DNA of 64,000 nucleotides from Thalassospira sp. TSL5-1 (lineage in GTDB: Bacteria > Pseudomonadota > Alphaproteobacteria > Rhodospirillales > Thalassospiraceae), in contig NZ_KV880638.1 in the NCBI RefSeq assembly GCF_001907695.1, positions 806,882-870,881 of the forward strand. The letters run 5' to 3'. Each line of letters begins with the position of its first letter. The first letter of the stretch is position 1. Both the position numbers and the translations under genes were made by a program. Of this stretch, positions 50,801 to 59,544 are shown in pieces. Below the pieces are notes generated by a model. It did not search any database. It was given only the letters and a program-made list of their open reading frames with translations, and was not told the origin of the DNA.

Positions 50801-50894
50801 TTGTGTAGCCCATCCCTTTCAAGGCTTGGATTGTTGGCTTTTCCGCCAATTGCCATTCACTGCCCATTGTCACCGCCGGATGATATTGCGCCAA
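47868..50894 (-). CDS. hsdR: Type I restriction enzyme, R subunit (HsdR)
   Basis: The 1008-residue translocating endonuclease has an N-terminal PD-(D/E)xK nuclease (PDIVVYINGIPVVVIEAKSP, E150-x-K152), Walker A at about residues 285-292 (HTQGSGKS), the DECHR helicase motif and further SF2 motifs (FGFTGTPI, QAIARTNR), then a helical C-terminus that binds the methylase. It cleaves unmodified DNA together with HsdM and HsdS. The start could be TTG 50894 (GAGGTG just upstream) or ATG 50867; both overlap the upstream gene. No frameshift was seen, so it looks active. Confidence 0.95.
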   Translation of the reverse strand: MAQYHPAVTMGSEWQLAEKPTIQALKGMGYTIVTKAEHEALRDGDNQVLFRPHLVDAIKRLNGLSDEDAQAAYVELVGKTDNEEWLHILRGNYSRKVQGQAEHKTIRVIDFLHLEKNHFAVTNQLYVKAEKSRIPDIVVYINGIPVVVIEAKSPINAKDKTGEAFEQIKQYERDIPRLFFANCFNILTDGTNCLYGTTGSPSRFYGSWGDPWPRPEGDFTNKLDKGLWCLLSPARLLDLIAHFIVFEKADVGKIKKMCRYQQFRAVNKIVERVVENTHRKGLVWHTQGSGKSLTMVFAALKLKTHLTEASPELANPNLMVLTDRIDLDDQISGTFQACGLPNPVRVEKVDELHKLIGSGIDGITALSTIFKFQGSKKPVAHSQNWIVMVDECHRTQEKDLGAYLRATLPDARFFGFTGTPIKKSDKNTYKNFGIVGEGYLDKYGIDDAVADGATVPIYYTGRKTDWHIDEAKIDILFDQWFADLPDDKLEELKKRGVSFADLVKHPKRVDLIAYDIWTHFREHAAPDGFKAQIVAIDREAVILYKRALDRVIAEDLISQGLSPEDAQKQATLKSACVYSKSQEDNKPSEDAHIVKLREGLETYFLDRDAETAVKQAFGKKGQNPDFLIVCDKLLTGFDAPIESVMYLDKPLKEHTLLQAIARTNRVADANKEYGLIVDYIGVSQNLDNALSSYRADDVQNAMQDLDNLRSQLHAAHATVLKMMKGLKRNTGDIKAEYDAFVEMLKAEDQWLTYRACAREFISLYAALSPDKSVLDYTKDLKWIASFLQYATQAIDKKEALDHREYSQKIRQMLEEHLDATGLSVTVKLRGITDPDFWQDFEMEDKPESDIKTAAIRKGTELRKTVYEKLDDNPHQYGKFSQRLKELLEKMDDAQFSWADKLRMAEDLARDLEAESKAHEDTAMSQAAYGIMKVLESYQPDDISAGDLVELAVFMEGIYAQTPPHWHEKTELRKTLRQQVRQKLHAMGFGSLKLVSEEVEEFALKAFAK

Positions 50895-51588
50895 TGCACC
50901 TCAAAAAGTCCTTACCTGCTTCACTAATTAGGTAACGTTGAGAACTTGGCTGTATTTCGATGCTAATAAACATCTGGTCTCTCTCCAGTAGGCCAAGAGA
51001 AGAAAGGTGTCTACGCATTATTTCGTTTAGTCTTGAACCTCTTTGGGCTTCTTCTCGACCAGTATGATCAACGATGTCTTCAACAGTATGACCCGGCTGC
51101 ACCACATTTCGGTTTACCTCATGAAACCTTGTGCCTTGCTCGTTTCCAACGGTTGGGGAACTCGCAGGATGATACTCTGCCAAAAGAATGATCTGACGAT
51201 CATCAAGCTGTTCCAGAATACGCATAAAGTGTCGCGTTTCTTGTTGTTCAAGGCCCGTCTCCTGAAGTCCTTTTGTAACCAGTTCGGCGATGTACTTTTT
51301 ACGATTATCGCTTAACGCACGGGCAGATTGCCAGAGTCCCTCTTCAAAAAGGTCGAGCCCTTCGGGTTTATCCAATGCGATCTTCAGCTTGAGTTCGTCA
51401 ATCTGGTCTTGAAGATATCGGATATAGTCTTCGGCCCTTTCGGCGCGAACATTTCGGATAGTTTCTGTCAGAACGGTCTGGATGATTGAACCAGCAAATG
51501 GCATTGCACCCGCTGCACTTGCTCCAATCCTCAACGCTTTGGCGGTTGATGTGTCTCCAAGCGGTGGATGTTGGTTTTCTTCAGGCAT
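50857..51588 (-). CDS. Unknown 243-aa protein inserted between hsdS and hsdR
   Basis: The start overlaps the hsdS stop by 8 bases and the end overlaps hsdR, so it is tightly built into the operon; GGAG precedes the ATG. An N-terminal Ala/Gly-rich weakly hydrophobic stretch (ASAAGAMPFAGSIIQTVL) is followed by a coiled-coil-like helical part (DYIRYLQDQIDELKLKIAL) and a C-terminal part like a winged helix (LNEIMRRHLSSLGLLERDQM, RYLISEAGKDFLRCI). I do not recognise a family. Regulation, toxin-antitoxin control or a separate defence role are all possible. Confidence 0.75.
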   Translation of the reverse strand: MPEENQHPPLGDTSTAKALRIGASAAGAMPFAGSIIQTVLTETIRNVRAERAEDYIRYLQDQIDELKLKIALDKPEGLDLFEEGLWQSARALSDNRKKYIAELVTKGLQETGLEQQETRHFMRILEQLDDRQIILLAEYHPASSPTVGNEQGTRFHEVNRNVVQPGHTVEDIVDHTGREEAQRGSRLNEIMRRHLSSLGLLERDQMFISIEIQPSSQRYLISEAGKDFLRCIGAISSGGDNGQ

Positions 51589-52822
51589 CTGGTAGCTCCA
51601 CGCGTTTGCTTCCAGAGAGCAGATCAGACATGAGGCCAGATTTTACAATCTCAAGCTGTTTCAGTTTACTCATCTCTGCCATTGAGAAGTTGTCAATGGC
51701 ACGTAATCTTTTGACGATGTAGTCTTGCTCCTTAGGAGGGACTTCAGGCAACAATAGATTGCGGATATCTTTGAGGTTTATTCTCTTAAAGGTTGATCCG
51801 GATGAGAGTTTTTTTAGCTGATTTTGGACCACCGGCGAGTTAATGATGTAAAAAAGTAGTGAACCGCTCAAAGTCTGCCCGTGAATGATACAGACATCCT
51901 GACCAATAGCAAAAGTCTGTTCGCTTTCGACAATAGCACCAATACCAAAAGTTGCATTTCTGCTGAAAACGATATCTCCTTGCTCAGGTTTATGTGGTTC
52001 TATGAGGTCTAGGTATTCTTCTTTGCTAGTTTTGATGCAGTTGGATAGTTCGAGAGGCCCTTCTTTCACATCCCTCGGGCGAACTATAGGAAAGCCTTCG
52101 TCGTAATATTTTGGCGTCCGGTGTTTGCAATCAATAACTCTCGCAATCTCTGAGAGTTTCTTGACCTCCCAACTCTCAGGAATCTCCCCCAATTCGGTTT
52201 GTTTGAACTTGGTGTGGCCGATGCCTTTGGTGAGGAGGGTTTGAAGCAGTCCTTTTTTGACCTGTTTGGTTTGGTCAATGACGGCTTTGGTCGCGGCAAT
52301 GGCCTCGTCAACGCTGCACAGAACTTCAGCGATTTTCTTCTGCTCGGGAAGGGAGGGGATAGTCACCTCAATGGCCTGAATATCCTTGGAGCTAATGTTT
52401 ACCTGAGCGTTCCCCGCTGCCTTTCCCTTCAGGATATTTTGAAAACCTTGCGACAGATAGAGATATTGAAAGAACTGGGGGAAGCCATCCTGAACCATCA
52501 ACCTCCCGACCCGTTGGTTCAGATACGAACCGTCAGCCTGCTTTGTTACAACACCATAGTTGCCGATACTGCCTGACATGCCAAAGAGAAAATCCCCTTG
52601 GCTCAAGCGGAAGTTCTCTAATCCCCAAACTTTGGCAACATCAACATATTTTGAATCTTCAAGTGTAATCGTTCCTGATTTTAAGTTGCTCATTCTTATA
52701 ACGGGAACCGTATTCGCCCCTTCATCAACGAAGTCAGCACTCTTGAAGGCGTAACCAGACTGGACGCGACAACGGCTACCAAACGAACTTGTTTCCCACC
52801 CCTCAGGAACTTCATGCGTCAT
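51581..52822 (-). CDS. hsdS: Type I restriction enzyme, specificity subunit (HsdS)
   Basis: The 413-residue protein has two target-recognition domains, each followed by a conserved helical spacer (IPSLPEQKKIAEVLCSVDEAI near residues 155-175; LLPEVPPKEQDYIVKRLRAID near the end). It sets the bipartite DNA site recognised by the complex. ATG 52822 with AAGGAG 7 bases upstream is chosen; it overlaps the hsdM stop by 11 bases. The target domains look less GC-rich than the spacers, as is common for exchanged specificity modules. Confidence 0.92.
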   Translation of the reverse strand: MTHEVPEGWETSSFGSRCRVQSGYAFKSADFVDEGANTVPVIRMSNLKSGTITLEDSKYVDVAKVWGLENFRLSQGDFLFGMSGSIGNYGVVTKQADGSYLNQRVGRLMVQDGFPQFFQYLYLSQGFQNILKGKAAGNAQVNISSKDIQAIEVTIPSLPEQKKIAEVLCSVDEAIAATKAVIDQTKQVKKGLLQTLLTKGIGHTKFKQTELGEIPESWEVKKLSEIARVIDCKHRTPKYYDEGFPIVRPRDVKEGPLELSNCIKTSKEEYLDLIEPHKPEQGDIVFSRNATFGIGAIVESEQTFAIGQDVCIIHGQTLSGSLLFYIINSPVVQNQLKKLSSGSTFKRINLKDIRNLLLPEVPPKEQDYIVKRLRAIDNFSMAEMSKLKQLEIVKSGLMSDLLSGSKRVELPDA

Positions 52823-54302
52823 AGCCAAGCTCCTTGAGGAAACCCATCATCTTGGCTTCGGCTTCATCACGCTGCTGGCGCAGAGCATTCAGTTTAACGA
52901 CTTCTGCTGCAACATCGATCTCGTCCTCGTCTTCATCTGTGCTGACATAGCGCGAGATGTTGAGATTGTGGTCGTTCTCGCGGATTTCATCCAGGCCCAC
53001 CACGCGGGCGAACCTGTCTTCATCCTTGAAGTCAGTGAACGCATCGGCGAAACGCTTCACATTGGCGTCCGAGAGGTGGTTCTGGGCTTTGCCTTCAACG
53101 AGTTCCTGAGTGCCGTTGATCACCAGAACCTTGCCCTTGCGTTCTGCTGGTTTATTCCTGCGAATGATCAGGATACAGGCCGGAATACCCGCACCATAAA
53201 ACAGGTTCGGTCCCAGCCCGATCACTGCATCAATCAGGTCATCTTCCAGAAGTCCTTTGCGGATTTTCGCCTCTGCCCCGCCCCGGAACAGAATGCCGTG
53301 CGGCAGAACCACCCCCAACATGCCCTCTTCCTTGAGGCTGGCGAGCATGTGTTGCACAAAGGCCAGATCACCATAGGATTGCGGTGGGCAGCCATAGGTA
53401 TCGCGTCCGAACTTGTCCCCGGTTGACCAGACATCATGTCCCCAGTTTTTCAGGGAGAATGGTGGATTAGCAAGGACACGATCAAAGGTACGGATCGCCT
53501 TTGTGCCATCACCCACCAGATGCTTGGGATCAAGTAAGGTATCGCCACGTTCGACAAAGGCATCATCAATGTCATGCAGGAACAGGTTCATGGCGCAGAT
53601 CGCCCATGTATTGAGGTTCTTTTCCTGACCATAGAGCGACAGGGAACGCGGGTTCTTGCCCTGGCGTTCCAGATGATGAAAACATTCCAGCAACATCCCG
53701 CCCGAGCCACAGGTCGGGTCATAGACCGACATGCCTTCGTCGGGCTTGAGGCATTCGACAATCAGCCGCACGACCATCTTGGGGGTATAGAATTCGCCGC
53801 CCTTTTTGCCCGCATCATCGGCAAATTGCGCAATCAGATATTCATAGGCATTGCCCAGCATATCGGCTTCGACATCGGCATGGCGAAAGCGGTGCTTTTC
53901 AAAATGCTGCAACAGTTTTTCAAGGGTGGCATCGGGGAAACGCTGTTTATTGTTGAAATCCACATCCTGAAACACGCCGCGCAGGCGCAAATTGGCGTCT
54001 TCGATGGCATGGAAGGCAGCGTTTAAATGTTCGCCAATATTGGTGGTGTGCTGGCGCACATCACGCCAGAAATGGCCTTCGGGAATGTGAAAACGGTGCT
54101 CGTCGGGGTCGGCGGCAAGGTCGCTATCGCTATACTGGCCCAGTTTGCGTTCATATTCCTCCTCCCAGACATCACAAAGACGGCGGTAAAACAAAAGGCC
54201 GAAAATGTAATGTTTGAAATCCCCTGAATCGATGGAGCCGCGCAGAATATTGGCCGCCCCCCAAAGGTGTGATTCAAGTTCCTGAAGTGTCAACTGAGAC
54301 AT
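52812..54302 (-). CDS. hsdM: Type I restriction enzyme, modification subunit (HsdM)
   Basis: The 496-residue adenine-N6 methyltransferase has the SAM motif DPTCGSGGMLLE and the catalytic NPPF in RVLANPPFSLKN, after the N-terminal helical domain (LESHLWGAANILRGSID). It methylates the site chosen by HsdS and protects the host. ATG 54302 fits the family start; TTG 54323 is less likely. It is the first gene of the hsd operon; the promoter must lie in the 54303-54454 region. Confidence 0.95.
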   Translation of the reverse strand: MSQLTLQELESHLWGAANILRGSIDSGDFKHYIFGLLFYRRLCDVWEEEYERKLGQYSDSDLAADPDEHRFHIPEGHFWRDVRQHTTNIGEHLNAAFHAIEDANLRLRGVFQDVDFNNKQRFPDATLEKLLQHFEKHRFRHADVEADMLGNAYEYLIAQFADDAGKKGGEFYTPKMVVRLIVECLKPDEGMSVYDPTCGSGGMLLECFHHLERQGKNPRSLSLYGQEKNLNTWAICAMNLFLHDIDDAFVERGDTLLDPKHLVGDGTKAIRTFDRVLANPPFSLKNWGHDVWSTGDKFGRDTYGCPPQSYGDLAFVQHMLASLKEEGMLGVVLPHGILFRGGAEAKIRKGLLEDDLIDAVIGLGPNLFYGAGIPACILIIRRNKPAERKGKVLVINGTQELVEGKAQNHLSDANVKRFADAFTDFKDEDRFARVVGLDEIRENDHNLNISRYVSTDEDEDEIDVAAEVVKLNALRQQRDEAEAKMMGFLKELGYDA

Positions 54303-54454
54303 GTAACCGCTATTTCCCTGCAACTAAGGCACGCTAAAAGTTTAGGGAAACACCATAGCGCATAGCGGTTTTTTCGCAATTGGTTAGGTAGGCGAGGGAT
54401 GGGGATTTTGCAGCCTTGCTCGGGCAAAGATTGTGCAAAGATATCGGCAAAAGA

Positions 54455-54486
54455 AAACCCCTTTGAGGAAAACCTCAAAGGGGTTT
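54455..54486 (-). terminator. Terminator of tRNA-Gln
   Basis: AAACCCCTTTGAGG (54455-54468) and CCTCAAAGGGGTTT (54473-54486) form a perfect 14-bp stem with a four-base loop. On the minus strand, TCTTTTGCC follows. It sits 4 bases beyond the tRNA 3' end. Confidence 0.9.
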
Positions 54487-54490
54487 GTCT

Positions 54491-54565
54491 TGGCTGGGGC
54501 GGTAGGATTCGAACCTACGGTACACGATACCAAAAACCGATGCCTTACCACTTGGCCACGCCCCA
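54491..54565 (-). tRNA. tRNA-Gln (anticodon UUG)
   Basis: On the minus strand the 75-base sequence starts TGGGGCGTGGCCAAGTGG and ends CCGCCCCAGCCA with the CCA encoded. It folds as a cloverleaf with acceptor TGGGGCG/CGCCCCA, a T arm GTAGG-TTCGAAT-CCTAC, and an anticodon loop TTTTGGT with TTG at the anticodon position, the Gln identity. The anticodon stem has one wobble and an imperfect outer pair, which is unusual but tolerable. Confidence 0.93.
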
Positions 54566-54699
54566 TCAGCGTGTGTGGCGCGGAAAATAGCGTCCTATTC
54601 CGCCAAGTGCAACCCTCTATTTTGATCCTTTTTTCTTTGCGGCGGATTTTTTTGCTTTGGCTGCGTTTTCAGGGGTTTGGCGGGGGTGATGTATGGGGC

Positions 54700-55602
54700 T
54701 TAACCCTGCGCGGGCGCAATTTTGCAATCCCTGACCCACCAGCCGGGATTGGCATGTGCAATGGCGCTGGCGGCACTGGCAGCCATTTGTGCATCGGGAT
54801 AGAGGCCAAAACAGGTCGCCCCGCTGCCCGACATGCGCGCCAGCAGGCAGCCATCGGCGCGGGCCAGGGCATCCATCACATCGCAAATTTCCGGCAGCAG
54901 GGTGACGGCAGGCAGGGTCAAATCATTGCGGCAGTCGCGCAGGGCATCGGCCAGCGACGTGACATCGGCAAAGGATTGGTCCCTGGCCCACAAATCCCCC
55001 TCGGTAAAGTCGCCATCCCGCGCGTTGAAAATTGCCGGGGTCGAAACCGCCTTGCCGGGATTAACCAGCACCAGCGAAAAACCGGGCAGCGGGGCCAGCG
55101 GGATAAGCTGTTCGCCAATGCCCTGCATTAATACCGTGCCGCCTTCAAGGCAGACCGGCACATCGGCCCCAAGTTCCAGCGCCAGCGGGGCGAGATCCGC
55201 CGGGCGGGCAGGAATGCCCCATAACTGGCACAAAACCCGCAGGGTGGCGGCGGCATCGGCCGATCCCCCGCCAATGCCCGAGGCCACGGGCAGGTTTTTT
55301 TCCAAAATAAGTTCCGCCCCCTGGCGAATGCCAAAACGATCCCGCAGCAGGGTGGCTGCGCGCATCACGAGGTTATCGGCGGTGCTGGCATCGGCCAGGG
55401 CGGGGGCCATTGGCCCGGTGATGGCAAGGGTGAGGGTATCGTCATCGGCCGGGCGGGCGCGAATGGCATCGCCGCAATCGGCAAAACAGACCAGGCTATC
55501 GAGGGTATGATAGCCATCGTCGTGTTTGCCGGTGACATGCAGGAAAAGGTTAATCTTGGCCTGTGCCGGTTCGATCAACTGGTTGTGCATGGCCCTGCCC
55601 AT
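54700..55602 (-). CDS. ispE: 4-diphosphocytidyl-2-C-methyl-D-erythritol kinase
   Basis: The 300-residue GHMP kinase of the MEP pathway has [22 protein letters not shown] at the N-terminus with the catalytic Lys, the ATP loop [16 protein letters not shown] and the C-terminal [15 protein letters not shown] 55602 is used; ATG 55590 is possible. It lies 13 bases after the TPR-protein gene and may be co-transcribed with it. It complements IspH at 7.2 kb. Confidence 0.95.
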   Translation of the reverse strand: MGRAMHNQLIEPAQAKINLFLHVTGKHDDGYHTLDSLVCFADCGDAIRARPADDDTLTLAITGPMAPALADASTADNLVMRAATLLRDRFGIRQGAELILEKNLPVASGIGGGSADAAATLRVLCQLWGIPARPADLAPLALELGADVPVCLEGGTVLMQGIGEQLIPLAPLPGFSLVLVNPGKAVSTPAIFNARDGDFTEGDLWARDQSFADVTSLADALRDCRNDLTLPAVTLLPEICDVMDALARADGCLLARMSGSGATCFGLYPDAQMAASAASAIAHANPGWWVRDCKIAPAQG

Positions 55603-55615
55603 TTTCTATAACAGG

Positions 55616-57334
55616 TTAATTGGTTGCAGCCGTACCGGTTGCGGGTTTTTTGCCATTCAGTTTTGCCAGAACTTCCTTGCGCAGGTCCGCAGATGGATCA
55701 AATGACAGCGACCGTCGCCATTGAAATTCCGCCTCGTGATAACGCCCGACCTGATAATAGGCATCGCCCAAATGGTCATTCAGCGTTGGATCATCGGGGA
55801 TCAGCGAAACTGCATGTTCAAGCTGTGTGACGGCCTTTTCATAATGGCCCAGCTTGTAATAAACCCAGCCCAGGCTATCGACGATAAAGCCATCATCGGG
55901 CTTTAGCGCGACCGCGCGTTTGAGCATTTCCTGGGCCTTGTCAAAATTCATGCCCCGGTCCACCCAGCTATAGGCCAGATAATTCATGATGTAGGGCTGA
56001 TCAGGCTCCATTTCGAGGGCCAGCAAAAAGTCCTGTTCCGCCTTGTCCCACTGTCCGGCCTGTTCATAGGAAATGCCCCGGCGATACAGCAGCCGCCAGC
56101 CCACATTTTGTGCGCCGCCCAGCCGGTCAATCGCCTCGCTATAGGCATCGGCGGAACGGCTGAACTGTTTGGTCGCACGTAAAACATCGCCCAGTTGAAT
56201 CAGGGCATCGGCCCGGTCGGGGCGTTCATTGATCATTGTGCGCAACAGCGAAATGGCCGCGTCGTTCTGGTCAATTTCCGTCAGGCTGGCGGCCTCGCGC
56301 AGGCGGGCGTTCCAGCTGTGCGGGGAATTTTCGGGAATGGATTTGTAAATCGCAATCGCTTCGGGCCAGCGTTTCTGGATTTCCATCACCTCGCCCACCA
56401 AAAGTTTGGTCACGGCATCGCCTGGGCGCAGGGACAGCGAAAACTGCGCCATGATCAGCGCGGGTTCAACGGCGTTTTCCTGGCTTAACAGGGTCGCGAT
56501 ATCCAGATACCCCTCCGCCAGGCCAGAAGCCGGGGTCAGCACGGTGCTAAGGGGTGGTTCGCCCTTTTTCAGGCGTTCGAGATGATAGGGCATGACCAGG
56601 GATTGGGGATGGCGGTCCATATAGCTTTGATACAGCAGTTCCGCCTTTTGGTTTTGGCCTTTGCGTTCGTAAATCGCGCCCAATGCTTCGGCCGCACGCA
56701 GCGGGGCGTCAGCCGGGTCGCCATAGGCATTGGCAAGGGCGCGTTCCGCCCCGTTCAAATCGCCAAAATAATCCAGGATCAGGCCCCGGTGATATTCCGA
56801 AAGCGGGGCCAGGCCCTTGTTGATTTGCAGGCTGTCAAGGGCGGCCAGGGCATCGCTTCGGCGCTCAAGCGCGGTATAAAGCCAGGCCTGCGCAATGGGC
56901 CGGATAATGGAATTCAGCCCGCGATTGGGCAGGGTATTAATGGTATCAAGCGCGGCCTGGTAATTTTGGGCGCGAATATCGGCATCGGTGACGGCCAGCA
57001 CGGCAAACAGGTCCTGCTGGGGGTGTTCGACCAGCAATTGTTTGGCGATGGTGGCACTATCGGCGATGCGGCCATCCGAAATTAGGGCCAGAAAGGTGCG
57101 GCGGCGCAAATCGTCATTGCCGGGTTCCAGTTTCTGGGCGCGAAACAGATATTGTGCGGCCGCGTCATCGGCATTGTCGCTTTGTGCGACCTTGCCTGCC
57201 AGGAAATTGCCAGCAAAACCGTCGCTTTGCGGATAGTCAAAGGGCTGGTTTTGGGTATTGGGGCCAAGTGTGCCACAGGCAGAAAGGGCAAGGGCCGTTA
57301 CCGGGACCAGCAGATGTAACAGATTGCGCTTCAA
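55616..57334 (-). CDS. TPR-repeat lipoprotein
   Basis: The 572-residue protein begins with a signal peptide and lipobox (LALSAC, Cys about residue 20), followed by tandem tetratricopeptide repeats throughout (for example AQWLFRAQKLEPGN-like, WDKAEQDFLLALEMEPDQP, KAVTQLEHAVSLIPDDP). It should be an envelope-anchored scaffold for protein complexes; the partner is not known. The start is TTG 57334 with AGGA 8 bases before it, since no Met is present near the signal sequence. ispE follows after 13 bases. Confidence 0.9.
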   Translation of the reverse strand: MKRNLLHLLVPVTALALSACGTLGPNTQNQPFDYPQSDGFAGNFLAGKVAQSDNADDAAAQYLFRAQKLEPGNDDLRRRTFLALISDGRIADSATIAKQLLVEHPQQDLFAVLAVTDADIRAQNYQAALDTINTLPNRGLNSIIRPIAQAWLYTALERRSDALAALDSLQINKGLAPLSEYHRGLILDYFGDLNGAERALANAYGDPADAPLRAAEALGAIYERKGQNQKAELLYQSYMDRHPQSLVMPYHLERLKKGEPPLSTVLTPASGLAEGYLDIATLLSQENAVEPALIMAQFSLSLRPGDAVTKLLVGEVMEIQKRWPEAIAIYKSIPENSPHSWNARLREAASLTEIDQNDAAISLLRTMINERPDRADALIQLGDVLRATKQFSRSADAYSEAIDRLGGAQNVGWRLLYRRGISYEQAGQWDKAEQDFLLALEMEPDQPYIMNYLAYSWVDRGMNFDKAQEMLKRAVALKPDDGFIVDSLGWVYYKLGHYEKAVTQLEHAVSLIPDDPTLNDHLGDAYYQVGRYHEAEFQWRRSLSFDPSADLRKEVLAKLNGKKPATGTAATN

Positions 57335-57550
57335 GAATTTTTCCTGCTTTTCATTTTTGCTCGCGGTTTACAACCGTGATGATCAAACGGTATGGGCAAT
57401 CCGTTTAAGCATATGTCGCTACCCTACTCATTCGGCCTATATAAGGCAAAGCATTTGCCAGCCCCGGGGCCTGGATTTCATCACTTTGCCGCGAGTCCGG
57501 CCTTTGGGAGGCGGGCGATCGTTGGCTTTTGCGCCCTATATCCGCAGTTC

Positions 57551-58174
57551 TTAGCAATAAAGGGCGGCCTGGGCGGGCACATTTAATTGCGGGCGGATAA
57601 TATCGCCTGCCGTTTTGACAAAGAAGGATTTTTGCCCGACCGGGGCGACATATTCGAGAATAGTCAGCGCACTGTCCAGGTCCAGGCCCCGGGCAATGAC
57701 CCAGCCCGCCAGATATTGCGCCGCCAGGCAACCGCCGCTGGTAACGACATTGCCCTGGGCGATCAGGGGTTTATCCTCGACAATGCAGCCGGTGGCCGCC
57801 AGAAGCGGGCGGGTTTTGGCATCGGTGGTGGCGGTGGCGGGCAACAGGCCCAATTGATGCAAAAACAAAACCCCGGAGCATTGCGCGCCGATTAATTGAC
57901 GATGCGGGTCCAGTTTCAGTTCGCTGGCAATGATGCCATCGGCGGTATGGTCGCGGGTGCGTGTACCACTGCCAAACAGCACCACATCGGCCTCGTTGCC
58001 AAAGGACAGCGGCTGTTGCGCGGTGACCGTCACCCCATTCATCGAGGTGACGGTTTTTTCTGGCGATGTGATCTGGACGGACCAGCCCTCGGCCTTAACC
58101 CTGCCTAAAATCGACAGGGCAACAAAGCTGTCGATTTCGTTAAAGCCATCCAGTGTCACAATCGCGATTTTCAT
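57551..58174 (-). CDS. DJ-1/PfpI family protein
   Basis: The 207-residue protein has the flavodoxin-like fold of the DJ-1/ThiJ/PfpI superfamily: KIAIVTLDGFNEIDSFVAL at the start, DVVLFGSGTRTRD, and the nucleophile-elbow Cys in IGAQCSGVLFLHQLG. The PfpI-type proteins are chaperones, glyoxalases or amidases; which applies here is not evident. It is alone between two same-strand units; the 57335-57550 gap holds no gene. Confidence 0.85.
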   Translation of the reverse strand: MKIAIVTLDGFNEIDSFVALSILGRVKAEGWSVQITSPEKTVTSMNGVTVTAQQPLSFGNEADVVLFGSGTRTRDHTADGIIASELKLDPHRQLIGAQCSGVLFLHQLGLLPATATTDAKTRPLLAATGCIVEDKPLIAQGNVVTSGGCLAAQYLAGWVIARGLDLDSALTILEYVAPVGQKSFFVKTAGDIIRPQLNVPAQAALYC

Positions 58175-58264
58175 TCGTCCTACCGCCCGCAGTTAAAAAA
58201 GGGCAGCCATTGAACGCGCAGTTTGCGGCCTAGACAAGAAAAATAAGCATGGCGGGCCGCAAAA

Positions 58265-59449
58265 TCACGCGGCCAGGGCCTGTTTGACCAGCGAAATCCA
58301 GTAACTGACGCCATAGGGGATGGCGGCATCGTTAAAATTATAGGCCGAATTATGCAACAGGCAGTTGCCATCGGTTGGCCCGTTACCCAGCCAAACGTAA
58401 CTGCCGGGCTTTGCATTGAGCATGAAGGCGAAATCCTCGCTTGCCATCGAGGGCTCCGGGCTGGTGTCGATTTGATCGGCCCCGACAACCTGTGTGGCGG
58501 CAGCCAGGGCGATGGCGGTTTCGGCTTCGCTATTGATGGTGGCGGGGTAGCGGCGCTGATACATCACACGCGCGGTGCAATCAAAGGCGCGCGCGGTGGC
58601 ATCGGCCACGGTTTTAAGGCGGTCCTCCACCAAATCCTGCACCGCCGGGTCAAAGGTGCGGACCGTGCCGCGCAGGGTGGCTGTTTCGGGGATGACATTC
58701 CAGGTATCGCCCGCAAACATCTGGGTTGGTGAAATCACCGCACTTTGCAGCGGGTTAACATTGCGTGCCGGAATGGTTTGCAGCGCCAGTAACACCTGGC
58801 CTGCCGCCGTGATCGGATCGCGGCCCAAATGCGGCATGGCGGCATGGCAGCCCCGGCCATCAATATTGATTTCAAAAATATCGTAGCTTGCCATCATCGG
58901 CCCGGCCTGCATCGCCATTGTGCCAACATCGCGGCCCGGCCAGTTGTGCATTCCGTAAACGGCGTCAACCGGGTGGGTTTCAAACAGGCCTTCTTCCACC
59001 ATGTCGCGGCCGCCACCCTCATTTTCCTCCGCAGGCTGGAAAATGAAATCCACCGTGCCGGTGAAATCCGGGTTCTCCGCCAGTATTTTCGCCGCGCCGA
59101 GCAACATGGTCATATGACCATCATGGCCGCAGGCGTGCATTTTTCCCGGATGTTGGGAGGCATAGGGCAAATTGGTGGTTTCGTGAATGTCCAGCGCATC
59201 CATATCGGCGCGCAGGCCAATGCGTTTGCCTGTACCACCCTTGCCATGAAGGGTCGCAACCACGCCGGTTTTGGCGATGCCGGTTTTGACCTCAAGCCCG
59301 AAGGATTGCAGCTTTTCCGCGACAAAGGCGCTGGTCAGCTTTTCCTCGAACGCGGTTTCGGGATGGGCATGCAAATGGTGCCGCCAGGCGGTAAATTCAT
59401 CAACAAGTTCGGTGGCACGCGGATGAAGGGCGGGTTTGGTGGTGGTCAT
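58265..59449 (-). CDS. M20 family amidohydrolase (hippurate-hydrolase-like)
   Basis: The 394-residue enzyme is a cytoplasmic M20D metal-dependent amidohydrolase. LRADMDALDIHE and HACGHDGHMTMLLGAA carry the metal ligands, PAEENEGGGRDMVEEG contains the catalytic Glu, and SMASEDFAFML the last ligand His/Glu region. Such enzymes hydrolyse N-acyl or N-carbamoyl amino acids or peptides; the substrate is not predictable. It is the last gene of a DUF3100-membrane protein-amidohydrolase operon, so it probably cuts what that system imports. Confidence 0.93.
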   Translation of the reverse strand: MTTTKPALHPRATELVDEFTAWRHHLHAHPETAFEEKLTSAFVAEKLQSFGLEVKTGIAKTGVVATLHGKGGTGKRIGLRADMDALDIHETTNLPYASQHPGKMHACGHDGHMTMLLGAAKILAENPDFTGTVDFIFQPAEENEGGGRDMVEEGLFETHPVDAVYGMHNWPGRDVGTMAMQAGPMMASYDIFEINIDGRGCHAAMPHLGRDPITAAGQVLLALQTIPARNVNPLQSAVISPTQMFAGDTWNVIPETATLRGTVRTFDPAVQDLVEDRLKTVADATARAFDCTARVMYQRRYPATINSEAETAIALAAATQVVGADQIDTSPEPSMASEDFAFMLNAKPGSYVWLGNGPTDGNCLLHNSAYNFNDAAIPYGVSYWISLVKQALAA

Positions 59450-59544
59450 TTGCTTGCTCTTTGCATTGTAAAGGGGCGGGAAAAGGCGGGGACATCATGT
59501 CATGATGCCCCCGCCATGCAGGGTTTTATGGCGTTAATGCTGGA

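Noticed and set aside
54303..54565. tRNA-Gln as an integration site for the hsd operon
   Set aside because: I found no repeated copy of the tRNA 3' end on the other side of the restriction genes and no integrase.
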